A DNA stretch of 64,000 bases from Melioribacteraceae bacterium (GTDB lineage: Bacteria > Bacteroidota > Ignavibacteria > Ignavibacteriales > Melioribacteraceae), in contig WYBN01000009.1 in assembly GCA_011525875.1 (NCBI GenBank), positions 186,001 through 250,000 on the forward strand, read 5' to 3'. The notes under the pieces are model-generated. The model was not told the DNA's origin, ran no database searches, and saw nothing but the letters and a program-made list of their open reading frames with translations. Positions within the stretch are counted from its first letter, which is position 1; each line of letters begins with the position of its first letter. The position numbers and the translations under genes are program-made. This document shows positions 43,326-52,164 of the stretch, piece after piece.

Positions 43326-46129
43326 TTAGTTCCTCCTTTAGAAGTGAAATAAATTGGTAATTCGTATTCGACTTTCTCTTTTGAACTTGATTTGAAGTTG
43401 ACTACAGCTTTAAATTTTGCATCGATGGGTATCGAAATTTCGGGTAAAGAATAATCGAGAGTAATCTTCCGCGGAGAGGCAGGATACAGTTTTACTCTCT
43501 CGCTTGAAAGCTTTATTTGTTTTGAATCTTTAATCGTTGTTGTTTCTACCACGTTTACTTTCATACTTTGTTTATCGTGGGCATAACCCGGCACAAGCAC
43601 AAGTTTTAATTTTTTTTCATCCTGTTTAAAATTATTTTTAACCGAAATAGAAGCATAATGATAGCTGAAGCCTCCGCTTGATAAAGTATTATTGTCTTCA
43701 TCAAAAATGAGTACCGCAAAATCCGTTAGCTTATTGAAATCTTCGTAGTTCAGTTTTAGATCAAATCGTCTTCCGGTTTCTTCTTTTGTCAATACAAAGG
43801 GAATTTCAAGGTAATTTGTCTTATCCAGGTTAATACTGTAATTTCTTTCATAACTATTTATCTGAGCGCTCAACAGCAAGTCGGCTGGTTTATCAAAGAG
43901 ATTAATGAGCGACATAGTCTTATTATTCTGGCAGATATGATCTCCTTCCGCGAGTCTAATGCCGTCAAACTCTATTTGTAAATCGTATGTGGATTTTCTT
44001 CCGGCTGTAAAATTTCCAATCACAATCAATTCATAAACACCGGGTTCGGGGTTATAAAAATAATCCTCATAGCTTGCGCCGCCGGCGTCGGATACAACAT
44101 ATCCAATTTTTCTTCCTCTGCCTGCCGGATCGTGCAGATAATACCTAAGGCTAGTGAATTGGCCTCGGGCTGAGTTGAGGCTGATTCTCATATTTGAAGC
44201 CCCCGGCGGAACATTTAGAAAATATCTTTTATGCACGCCGGGCATAAGAGTTTCATTCATAAAAGACTGCGAATAATCATTCCCTTGATTAAATTGAAAT
44301 GGAACTATAACTGTCGCCATCATCTCAAATTCTAAAATATTTTTGCTTCCATCCCGGTACGCATAAATTTTTCCGTTATACATTCCAGGTTCGGTCATTT
44401 TAGATTTGTCGAGCTTAACGTTCAAAGCCGCTGTTTGATCATTCCTCAGATGTATTTTTGATTGAACAGGTTTAAGCCAGTCGCTGTCGCTTTTTATATT
44501 GTATAACCTATAAAAAGTTGGTTTGTTAATGAAATTATTTCTCTTAATTCTGAAAGTAAAATCCTCGGCGCCGGTGAGATACGAAGCGTTTCTAATGTAT
44601 AGATTCGGCGATGGTTTATCTGGCATCGAGCTTGCATAGGATGTAATGGAATAAGTCTCAAAATTATTCAGTTCGCCAGTCTGAAGAATTGAAAGTAAAT
44701 ATTTGTAAGCATTCATAATATTAATAAAACCGCCTCCCTGATCAACGTGGTCGTAGTCATTCCATTTAACAGCGCCTTCACGTATTGTTTTGTACAAAAA
44801 TGCCGAAGGAATTTTTACATCGGGGAATTCGCTTTTTGCGGCGCTTAAAAGCAAAGCCATCACACCCGCGGAGTAGGGGCTGGCCATACTCGTTCCCCAA
44901 TAGCGGTCATTGTTATCAAAATTAGGAACCGTTGAAACACAAGCCCCCGGAGCTATGACATCAGGTTTTGATGTCTCGGCTCCTCTCGAGCTGAAATGCA
45001 GAAGAATATCTCGATCTAAAGCTGCGCCGTAAAGATTATTGGCTGCATCCTTAGTCAAAACCGCACCCGATGAAAAAACCGAAGATTTATTTGAGGGAAG
45101 ACCAATTGATGAGATCCCGGGTCCCTCGTTGTCATTGGATTTTGCAATGTAGAGATAAGGATTGTTTTTTACTAATTCATCCAGAAAATATTCCATTTCT
45201 GAATGACCTTCTATTTCCGAACCGATGCCATAACTCATGTTGATAATGCAAGGTTCTTTTATTTCCTTAGATAATTTATCTGCATATAGATAAGCTTTCT
45301 TCATACTTTCGGTAACGGTAGCACCGCCGCTAAAATTGTTGTTGCCTATTTTTAACCCGATAAGTTTAGCGCCTGGGGCAACACCGTTTACAAACGTATC
45401 TCCGATTCTACTTCCGGCTGCAATACCAGCGCAGTGAGTGCCGTGACCGCCGTCGTCAAAAAAGAAAGAAACTTTATTTTCTTCAGGAAAAATATTTACT
45501 GCAATTGTTAATAAAGGCAAGCCGTTTTTGTTCTCGAATGAGAAAGTATCGAAATTTTCCTTGTAATTTCTGATCGGTTTTTCATCGGAAATATCGCCAT
45601 CGTTATTTTTATCAAGAAGGATTATCCAAGAATTATCGGACTTAAAAACCGCAAAGTAAAATAAGTCGTCTTGTTTTCCATTGCCGTTAATATCCTTTAT
45701 TCCGGAGCCGGAATTTTTCCACAAATTTTCGTGTAAAACACCGATGAAAAATTCATCATTGCCGTTATTCAATAAGGAATTATCAGTCACTTTAACTTTT
45801 AAGTTATTGTCTTTATTGATCAGGTAATGAACGCCGCCGTCCTCATCAATTTTAGCTTTGTAATAAATAATATCACCTTGCCCTGTAAAGTCTTGGACAT
45901 CAATAACTTTAGTTTCGCCGGTAGACGTTTTTGTCAACCCGGCAATTCCCATATCAATACCGGTATCAAGCACAATAACAACTGTGCCTCGTCCGTCATA
46001 TTCCGGGTAATTCAATAAAAATTCCTCCACTCCAGTTCCGACTAAAGGAATAAGAGTCTGCGAAGAATCCTGAGCATAAATAAAATTAATAGACAATATT
46101 AGAAATAATAGTTTCAAATAAGTATTCAT
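43322..46129 (-). CDS. Exported subtilisin-like peptidase of the tripeptidyl-peptidase II type
   Basis: The 935-residue protein has a signal peptide (about 1-20) and an S8 catalytic domain with Asp55 in VLDTGID, His229 in GGHGTHCAG and Ser414 in GTSMASP. The Asp-His spacing of about 174 residues, far larger than in ordinary subtilisins, is typical of TPP II. YDGRGTVVIVLDTGID is also close to that family. A long C-terminal beta-sandwich region follows and no CTD is seen, so the periplasm is the likely site. TPP II enzymes release tripeptides from free N termini. It is coupled to the OPT transporter gene downstream. Confidence 0.88.
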   Translation of the reverse strand: MNTYLKLLFLILSINFIYAQDSSQTLIPLVGTGVEEFLLNYPEYDGRGTVVIVLDTGIDMGIAGLTKTSTGETKVIDVQDFTGQGDIIYYKAKIDEDGGVHYLINKDNNLKVKVTDNSLLNNGNDEFFIGVLHENLWKNSGSGIKDINGNGKQDDLFYFAVFKSDNSWIILLDKNNDGDISDEKPIRNYKENFDTFSFENKNGLPLLTIAVNIFPEENKVSFFFDDGGHGTHCAGIAAGSRIGDTFVNGVAPGAKLIGLKIGNNNFSGGATVTESMKKAYLYADKLSKEIKEPCIINMSYGIGSEIEGHSEMEYFLDELVKNNPYLYIAKSNDNEGPGISSIGLPSNKSSVFSSGAVLTKDAANNLYGAALDRDILLHFSSRGAETSKPDVIAPGACVSTVPNFDNNDRYWGTSMASPYSAGVMALLLSAAKSEFPDVKIPSAFLYKTIREGAVKWNDYDHVDQGGGFINIMNAYKYLLSILQTGELNNFETYSITSYASSMPDKPSPNLYIRNASYLTGAEDFTFRIKRNNFINKPTFYRLYNIKSDSDWLKPVQSKIHLRNDQTAALNVKLDKSKMTEPGMYNGKIYAYRDGSKNILEFEMMATVIVPFQFNQGNDYSQSFMNETLMPGVHKRYFLNVPPGASNMRISLNSARGQFTSLRYYLHDPAGRGRKIGYVVSDAGGASYEDYFYNPEPGVYELIVIGNFTAGRKSTYDLQIEFDGIRLAEGDHICQNNKTMSLINLFDKPADLLLSAQINSYERNYSINLDKTNYLEIPFVLTKEETGRRFDLKLNYEDFNKLTDFAVLIFDEDNNTLSSGGFSYHYASISVKNNFKQDEKKLKLVLVPGYAHDKQSMKVNVVETTTIKDSKQIKLSSERVKLYPASPRKITLDYSLPEISIPIDAKFKAVVNFKSSSKEKVEYELPIYFTSKGGTK

Positions 46130-46132
46130 TTT

Positions 46133-46969
46133 TCACTCGTTTAATTGTTCTGTTTGTTGTTGAATAATATTTTCGTCAAGTTCGGAGTAATCTAATTCCG
46201 AACCGAGTAAACTGTGCGGTATCAAGTAGACGATCAATAGAACTATTGCTGCGGTTAAAGCCCATTTGTGAGGTTTGTTTGTTTTTCGGTACATGTAAAG
46301 CGCGATAAGCCAGAATATGAGCGCGGCTGCCGTTTTATTGTCAGTAAGATCATGTCCGAATGGGAAGCCGGTCCAGTAAGCATCAAATGCATATTTCTGT
46401 ATGATTGGACCAAGAATCATACCGCCGACGAACAGAAAGGAAATTGTTAAATATGTTAAAACTTTCACATCCGGATTATTGGAAAAAAAATCTAAGCCTG
46501 TTCTCGTGGAAAGAAACATTGCACCAAACATCGCAATTACATGAATTATTAAAATAGGCGCAGGCACTGCACCTTTAAACCTAATAACGACGTGTTTACC
46601 TTTTGGCAGCGTTATTGATTCGCCCTTTTTTTCTAATTCAACGTAGTATTCCAGTTTGCCGGCTGGAGGTTGGGAAGGCAGCTCTGCACTGAATGCACCA
46701 TCCGAATAAATCATTTGGACTTTTGTCCAATCATCATTTGTTTTAAACCGTTTCCATTTTAATACGGCTGAGATTTCCGAATCTTGTGTTTCAATTTTTA
46801 CATCATGATTAATCCCAACATCCTGGCTCCGGTTGAATTTGTATTTTACTTCATATCCTAATAGTTCGGCTTCGCCTTTGATTGGATAAGTTGGACCGGT
46901 AAGACGCTGATACACCGCAACCGATGCAGTAATTAGAAAAGCAAGTACCCAGAGTAATATTTTATTCAT
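46133..46969 (-). CDS. Membrane protein of unknown function with a beta domain
   Basis: The 278-residue protein starts with one hydrophobic helix (about 3-20), then a beta-rich Ig-like domain (about 30-130). Four further helices begin with APILIIHVIAMFGAMFLSTR, and the protein ends in an acidic, Gln-rich tail. Histidines occur in or near membrane segments (IIHVI, FGHDL, IPHSLLG), which could bind heme or a metal, but no known motif fits. It sits 52 bp after the PCuAC gene and 3 bp before the TPPII gene. I do not recognise the family. Confidence 0.72.
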   Translation of the reverse strand: MNKILLWVLAFLITASVAVYQRLTGPTYPIKGEAELLGYEVKYKFNRSQDVGINHDVKIETQDSEISAVLKWKRFKTNDDWTKVQMIYSDGAFSAELPSQPPAGKLEYYVELEKKGESITLPKGKHVVIRFKGAVPAPILIIHVIAMFGAMFLSTRTGLDFFSNNPDVKVLTYLTISFLFVGGMILGPIIQKYAFDAYWTGFPFGHDLTDNKTAAALIFWLIALYMYRKTNKPHKWALTAAIVLLIVYLIPHSLLGSELDYSELDENIIQQQTEQLNE

Positions 46970-47021
46970 CGTTAAATGACAGTATTTTTAAAAAAATAAT
47001 TTAAGTCATATTCGGCATATA

Positions 47022-47507
47022 TTATTTGGGTCTAACAAAATCCCTCGCCGCTGAAAATATTTTTTTTTCTCCAGCATTATTGAATGTCAATTTCAATAAT
47101 GTAGTATCGCCTGTTTTAACATCTTGTTTTAATCTTATTGCCATTACATGCAGATCGCGCGGTTTAAATTCCACAGTGCTGTTCGAAGGTATTACCGCGA
47201 AAGGGATTTTCCGCATTCCCATCAAACCGTTTTCATCAACGAAGGTTTCATGAATTTCAATTATCTCTGCAATATCGCTTTCGGCAGAAATAAGCGTGTC
47301 ATTTTGTTCAAGAGGATTTGTTACTTTAAAAAAGAATGCTGTGTTCATGCCTTCGGCGGCAACCCGCACCCATGGCTCCGTAATTGTCAACTCACTTATG
47401 CCGTAGTTAAGGTTATTTTTAATTTCATTTTCCTTAGTGTCCGTTTTTTCTTTGCTGCATGAATAGAACAACAATGCAAGCATTAAAACAATTAAAGATT
47501 TCTTCAT
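47022..47507 (-). CDS. PCu(A)C-type periplasmic copper chaperone, lipoprotein
   Basis: The 161-residue protein has a lipoprotein signal (LLFYSC, Cys17). A PCuAC domain carries copper ligands His86, Met98, His120 and Met122, fitting the H-x(10-11)-M-x21-H-x-M pattern. It delivers Cu(I) to the CuA or CuB site of cytochrome oxidases, usually with SCO proteins. The SCO gene ends immediately before it with no spacer. No oxidase subunit is in the window. Confidence 0.88.
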   Translation of the reverse strand: MKKSLIVLMLALLFYSCSKEKTDTKENEIKNNLNYGISELTITEPWVRVAAEGMNTAFFFKVTNPLEQNDTLISAESDIAEIIEIHETFVDENGLMGMRKIPFAVIPSNSTVEFKPRDLHVMAIRLKQDVKTGDTTLLKLTFNNAGEKKIFSAARDFVRPK

Positions 47508-48113
47508 TTATCTCTCCAAATTATTCAAAAGCGCTTTTAAGTCGGAATTTATCTCTTCAATATTAATTTCGCTTCCTTTATAGTTCTTTCTGATCCGCCC
47601 GTTTTCGTCCATAAGTGATATTCTGTCGGTATGAACATACAAAACTATTTCCTTGCCAGACGGGGTTCTCGATGTATCTGCCGGCATTGCAAGAACGCCG
47701 ACTGTTTTCATTAGACTGTCTACTACTTTTTTTTCGCCAGTTAAGAAAATCCAACTTTCGGGATTAAGGTTTCTGATTTCGGAGTATTTTTTCAAAACCG
47801 GAGGTTTATCATGGTCAGGATCGAAACTTATAGAAACAAACTTAACATTCTTCAATTCATCTTCATCAAGCGATTTTTCAATCAAATACATGTTGTTCGT
47901 TGTAAGCGGGCAAATATCAGGGCAGTTAGTAAAAATATAGCCTATGACCGATAGCTTTCCTCTCAAGGACGAAGGGAAAGAGACAGACATGCTGTCCTGA
48001 TTTATCATTTGGAAATTCTGATTTGAAAGGTCATCAATAACAGGCAGCTCACTTTTGCAAGCCGGATTAAGAACTATTACAAGAATTAAAAAAGCGAGGT
48101 TTTTAAATTTCAT
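47508..48113 (-). CDS. SCO1/SenC family copper-binding thioredoxin-fold protein
   Basis: Starting at the ATG at 48113, the protein has 201 residues with a lipoprotein-like signal (LNPAC), a thioredoxin fold, the metal/redox motif CPDIC (Cys64 and Cys68) and the third copper ligand His in VHTDRISLMD. It assists CuA assembly in cytochrome oxidase. An in-frame ATG 24 bases further upstream falls within a candidate -7 box and would put extra residues before the signal, so it is rejected. The gene heads a run with PCuAC, a membrane protein, TPPII and OPT. Confidence 0.9.
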   Translation of the reverse strand: MKFKNLAFLILVIVLNPACKSELPVIDDLSNQNFQMINQDSMSVSFPSSLRGKLSVIGYIFTNCPDICPLTTNNMYLIEKSLDEDELKNVKFVSISFDPDHDKPPVLKKYSEIRNLNPESWIFLTGEKKVVDSLMKTVGVLAMPADTSRTPSGKEIVLYVHTDRISLMDENGRIRKNYKGSEINIEEINSDLKALLNNLER

Positions 48114-48134
48114 CAAAAGTTCAAATTTTGGTGT

Positions 48135-48142
48135 CAAAGATA
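48135..48142 (-). promoter_or_regulatory. Candidate -7 box (TATCTTTG) of the SCO gene run
   Basis: TATCTTTG on the minus strand matches TAnnTTTG exactly, 22 bp before the ATG at 48113. This predicts a short leader. Confidence 0.45.
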
Positions 48143-48204
48143 TTAAAAAAACGGAAGAAAAATTTACAATTGGGAAAGAAAGTAGTTATGCCAAAAAGGG
48201 TGGA

Positions 48205-48242
48205 AAATAAAAAGCCCCTCCCGTTTGGAATGGAAGAGGCTC
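48205..48242 (-). terminator. Terminator of the aldolase gene
   Basis: On the minus strand GAGCCTCTTCC is followed, after a loop, by GGGAGGGGCT and TTTTTATTTT. It starts 18 bp after the aldolase stop. Confidence 0.85.
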
Positions 48243-48259
48243 AACATAATTCTGATATA

Positions 48260-49291
48260 TTAAACACCCAATGTAGTGCCGTCGGCTCTTAGGTCTTTAG
48301 CAGCTTGAATAACTCTCTCCTTCATTGCAGTTTCGGCTTTCTTCAAATAGCTGCGAGGGTCATATACTTTTTTGTTTCCGACTTCGCCTTCAATTTTGAG
48401 AACTCCGTCATAATTTTTGAGCATGTGGTCTGCAATCGGTCTTGTAAATGCATACTGGGTATCAGTATCGACATTCATTTTAACTACGCCGTATTGTAGA
48501 GTTTCGTGGATCTCATCTATTGAAGAACCGCTGCCGCCGTGGAAAACAAGATCAAATTTGGCTGCATCTCCGTACTTTGCCGCTACTGCTGTTTGTCCTT
48601 CTTTTAATATAGAAGGTTTCAGCTTAACATTGCCAGGTTTGTAAACGCCATGAACATTCCCGAATGTGGCGGCAAACATGTATCTGGCTCCCTTTACTTT
48701 GCTCAATTGCTCATAGACATACAGCATATCTTCTGGGGTTGTGTACAGTTTAGAAGCTGGAGCGCCTTCATTATCAACGCCGTCTTCTTCACCGCCGACT
48801 ACTCCGGCTTCAACTTCCAAAATTATTCCCAGTTCATGACACTCCTTCAATAATTCGACGGCAATTTTCATGTTTTCGACTAATGGAAGTTCGCTTCCAT
48901 CGAACATGTGTGAATTGAACAGCGGACCCATTCCTTTATCAATCCGTTTGCGGGATTCGGCGATGAGTGGTTTTAAAAACGAATCAACTTTTTTGGGCTG
49001 ACAATGATCGGTATGTAAAGCTACATTAATAGGGTAGCGGTCGGCAACCAAATGGATATGCTGAGCAATAGAGATAGCTCCGAGAGCGGCATCTTTTAAC
49101 ATAACTCCCGAAGCGAATTCACCACCGCCGGTGCTTACTTGAATAATGCCATCAGATTTCATTTCGGTAAATGCTTCGAGGCATGCGTTGGCTGTTGCTT
49201 CAGAGGTAACGTTAATTGCCGGATAAGCGAATTTGTTTTTCTTCGCATTGTCCAGCATTTTACAATATTTTTCATAACTTACTACAGGCAT
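48260..49291 (-). CDS. fba: Class II fructose-bisphosphate aldolase
   Basis: The 343-residue zinc-dependent aldolase has HTDHCQPK with a zinc-ligand His and catalytic Asp, EVEAGVVGGEEDG, FGNVHGVY and FHGGSGSS. NVDTDTQYA contributes the phosphate-binding and substrate Asp region. It cleaves or forms fructose 1,6-bisphosphate in glycolysis and gluconeogenesis. The length is close to class IIA enzymes. AAAGGAG precedes the ATG. CAATAATA at 49329-49336 is a one-mismatch -7 box. Confidence 0.95.
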   Translation of the reverse strand: MPVVSYEKYCKMLDNAKKNKFAYPAINVTSEATANACLEAFTEMKSDGIIQVSTGGGEFASGVMLKDAALGAISIAQHIHLVADRYPINVALHTDHCQPKKVDSFLKPLIAESRKRIDKGMGPLFNSHMFDGSELPLVENMKIAVELLKECHELGIILEVEAGVVGGEEDGVDNEGAPASKLYTTPEDMLYVYEQLSKVKGARYMFAATFGNVHGVYKPGNVKLKPSILKEGQTAVAAKYGDAAKFDLVFHGGSGSSIDEIHETLQYGVVKMNVDTDTQYAFTRPIADHMLKNYDGVLKIEGEVGNKKVYDPRSYLKKAETAMKERVIQAAKDLRADGTTLGV

Positions 49292-49439
49292 TTTTACTCC
49301 TTTTCGGTTGTTTATTGTTTTTTGCGTGCAATAATATTTTCTATTTATAGAACAATATTAGCTAATTTGGAGGTGTTATTCAATTGAATGAATCTCAACA
49401 TAATGCAATTTTTATAACTTGTATTAAAATAGGAACTGG

Positions 49440-50120
49440 ATGAAAACTGGTAAAGATAAACTTGAACTCTTTGTTTTCGATCTTGACGGAACACTGGTTG
49501 AGTCGCACATCACGATTTATAAAGCAATGATGAAATCTTTTGATAAACTGAACATTCATGCGGATTTACCTCTAACGAAGTTTAATTCTGTAATCGGGCT
49601 ACATTTTGTGGACATCTTCGATCGATTTAATATTGACGTGCCTGACTTTAACATATTTATCGAAATATACAAGCAGTTATATTTTGTATATATTGATGAA
49701 TCAACGCCATATAAAGGAACGGAAGAAACATTGTCATTTATCAAATCAAAGTATTTAAAGACGGCGCTGCTTACTACCAAAGTTCAAGATCAAGCGGATA
49801 AAATAATCGATCATTTTTATTATAGAAAATATTTTGATTATGTTGCAGGCAGAAGAGCAGGAATAAAAAACAAACCGGATCCAGAACCATTGCTTAATAT
49901 CTGCAAAAGTCTTAACGTCCTGCCGGAGAATACAATTATGATAGGTGATTCCGAAATGGATATTAGATGCGGTAAAAACGCAGGAGCAAAAACATGCGCT
50001 GTAACTTTTGGCTACCGCAGCAGGGCGCAGCTTGAATCTGAAAAACCCGACTACATGATTGATCAATTAATTGAATTAATTAAACTGGCAGAAGTTAACG
50101 GAGTTAGTTATGAGCATTAA
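49440..50120 (+). CDS. HAD-superfamily hydrolase (phosphoglycolate phosphatase/GPH-like)
   Basis: The 226-residue protein has HAD motif I VFDLDGTLVES with nucleophile Asp, motif II Thr in ALLTTK, the Lys of KNKPDPEP and motif IV GDSEMDIRCG. An alpha-helical cap (C1) lies after motif I. This pattern matches phosphoglycolate phosphatase and beta-phosphoglucomutase relatives; the substrate is unknown. It overlaps the enoyl-CoA hydratase gene by 11 bp, so translation is coupled. Confidence 0.88.
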   Translation: MKTGKDKLELFVFDLDGTLVESHITIYKAMMKSFDKLNIHADLPLTKFNSVIGLHFVDIFDRFNIDVPDFNIFIEIYKQLYFVYIDESTPYKGTEETLSFIKSKYLKTALLTTKVQDQADKIIDHFYYRKYFDYVAGRRAGIKNKPDPEPLLNICKSLNVLPENTIMIGDSEMDIRCGKNAGAKTCAVTFGYRSRAQLESEKPDYMIDQLIELIKLAEVNGVSYEH

Positions 50121-50877
50121 CGACGGCAGTGTGGAAATAAAAAAAAATAACGCGGCTGCATTTCTCGAATTTTATCACCCGAAAGCTAATTCGTTGCCAT
50201 CCGGTTTGCTTGAAGAGATAAGGTTGAACATCAAAGCTTTGAGCTGTGATGAAGAAATTAAAACAATTGTAATTTCTGGGAAAGGCTTTAAAACTTTCTG
50301 CGGAGGCGCGTCTTTTGAGGAGTTGATAAACATTAAAGATATGGTTTCAGGCGAAAGATTTTTTAGGGGGTTTGCCGATTTGATTCTTGAGATCAATTCC
50401 TCGCCAAAAATTATTATCGCAAAAGTAAGAGGGAAAGTAGTAGGCGGTGGAATCGGTCTTTTAGCCGCATGTGATTATGCAATTGCTCATTCGGATGCTT
50501 CGATAAAATTAAGCGAACTTTCGCTTGGAATCGGGCCTTTTGTAATTGAGCCGGTTATTACAAGAAAGATTGGCATAGCAGCTTTCACTGCGCTGACACT
50601 GAATTATGATTGGCGGGCGTCTGATTGGGCTTACAAAATAGGTTTGTACGACGAACTCTACGAAGACGAATCCGGCTTTGAAACCGGATTGAGTAACCTG
50701 TTGACTAAACTACACAACAGTAATCCCGAAGCGTTAATGGAATTAAAAAAGATTTTCCGCTCGAATACAGAATCATGGCACACGCTATTGATTGAAAGGG
50801 CGAGGATAAGCGGCAAGCTGGTCTTGTCAGAACATACAAAAAAATATATTGAATCATTTAAATCAAAATCACAGTGA
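50110..50877 (+). CDS. Enoyl-CoA hydratase/isomerase family protein
   Basis: The 255-residue crotonase-fold protein has oxyanion-hole segments FCGGASFEEL and GGGIGLLAACD, and a candidate catalytic Glu in LSELSLGIGP. It resembles the methylglutaconyl-CoA hydratase group of Bacteroidota, but an exact substrate is not established. It lies between the HAD and metallophosphoesterase genes, likely in one transcript. Confidence 0.85.
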   Translation: MSINDGSVEIKKNNAAAFLEFYHPKANSLPSGLLEEIRLNIKALSCDEEIKTIVISGKGFKTFCGGASFEELINIKDMVSGERFFRGFADLILEINSSPKIIIAKVRGKVVGGGIGLLAACDYAIAHSDASIKLSELSLGIGPFVIEPVITRKIGIAAFTALTLNYDWRASDWAYKIGLYDELYEDESGFETGLSNLLTKLHNSNPEALMELKKIFRSNTESWHTLLIERARISGKLVLSEHTKKYIESFKSKSQ

Positions 50878-50897
50878 TAGATCCGGCTTTTTGTTAA

Positions 50898-52130
50898 ATG
50901 TCCTTTACAATTAGAATAATACTTGCAATAATAGCGCTGTTCCTGGTCGAATTATATTTTTACAAAAGAACTAAATCATCCTTTGGAAAAATATTTGAGA
51001 GAATTAATGCAGGTAGATTTAACGGAATTTTTAAGTATTCTGTAATTTATTTTAATCTCTATCCGTTACTCTCATTATTGTTTTGGATTGCCGCACTTCT
51101 AAAAGGATCGCAGTTATTCGTTCCGCCGAAAAATATTTATTTCGATTTATTTATGGTCTATCCTTTCTGGATTTTTATATTAATTGTTTTACAGTCATCA
51201 CTCTTCTTTATCCCGCTGGATATTTTTGCCCTCGCAGTGCGGTATGTGTTTAAAAACAATAATCTGATCAGCAAATCAAGGGATCTGCTTATTGTTATAA
51301 TATCAGTTTTCTTCCTGATTTATGTTCCGGTTAGAGTGATTTACGACCAAAAAGTTGTTTCGCTCCGCATAACTGAATTTGCAAAAGAAAAGCTCTCTGA
51401 TGATCTGAAAGATTTTAAACTTATCCTTATTGCCGATATTCAAGCTGATTGGTACACGGATGAAAGCAGACTGCAGAATTATATTGATAAAATCAATCAA
51501 ACCGAGCCGGATTTGGTTTTAATTGCCGGCGATATAATTACGTCAACACCGTTGTATATAAATACCGCCGCAGAGTTTATCGGAAAAATTAATTCGAAGT
51601 ATGGAATATATAGCTGCGTCGGCGATCATGATAATTGGGCTTATAGACCGGATGCAGTTAAAAGCCGTGAAGAAATTTCAAAAGCTCTTAGAGATAAAGG
51701 AGCATTCATGGTTGATGATTCAAATAAGGTGATTTCCGTTGGCAGCTCAAAAATAGGAATTACATTTGTAACCGATACATATTCGAAGAGAATCAGCGAA
51801 AGCAGCCTCGGCAATTTAATGTCAACTCAAAAAGAAAGCACGGTGAAAATATTGCTGACCCATCAGCCCGGGGAAAGAATTATCGGAAAAGCCATAGCCA
51901 ATGATTATGATCTTTTCTTAGCGGGGCATACACACGGGGGACAAATTACTTTCATCTTTCCGTTTATAGAATTAACCCCGACTCTCCTTGAGACAAAATA
52001 TGTAAAAGGCGATTTCATATTGAACGGAATGCTGATGATAGTCAACAGAGGTTTGGGAATGTCAATCTCTCCGGTAAGATACAACTCAACGCCTGAAGTC
52101 ACCTTAATAGTCTTTAAGGATAAAGAGTGA
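50898..52130 (+). CDS. Membrane-anchored metallophosphoesterase
   Basis: The 410-residue protein has four or five N-terminal transmembrane helices (about 1-160) and a calcineurin-like phosphoesterase domain. Motifs: ADIQAD (Asp180, Gln182 in place of the usual His), AGDII, GDHDN, THQPG and GHTHGG (His344, His346). It belongs near YkuE/YaeI-like enzymes that act on lipid or nucleotide phosphates at the membrane. The Gln at the first motif may alter metal binding. It starts 20 bp after the hydratase gene. Confidence 0.85.
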   Translation: MSFTIRIILAIIALFLVELYFYKRTKSSFGKIFERINAGRFNGIFKYSVIYFNLYPLLSLLFWIAALLKGSQLFVPPKNIYFDLFMVYPFWIFILIVLQSSLFFIPLDIFALAVRYVFKNNNLISKSRDLLIVIISVFFLIYVPVRVIYDQKVVSLRITEFAKEKLSDDLKDFKLILIADIQADWYTDESRLQNYIDKINQTEPDLVLIAGDIITSTPLYINTAAEFIGKINSKYGIYSCVGDHDNWAYRPDAVKSREEISKALRDKGAFMVDDSNKVISVGSSKIGITFVTDTYSKRISESSLGNLMSTQKESTVKILLTHQPGERIIGKAIANDYDLFLAGHTHGGQITFIFPFIELTPTLLETKYVKGDFILNGMLMIVNRGLGMSISPVRYNSTPEVTLIVFKDKE

Positions 52131-52164
52131 TTTAATCTATGTCAAAGTTCAAGGCATAAAGCAG

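Noticed and set aside
50776..50792. TGGCAC-like sequence as a sigma-54 promoter
   Set aside because: It lies inside the hydratase coding sequence and lacks the GC of the -12 element at the right spacing; a similar sequence near 59070 fails for the same reasons.
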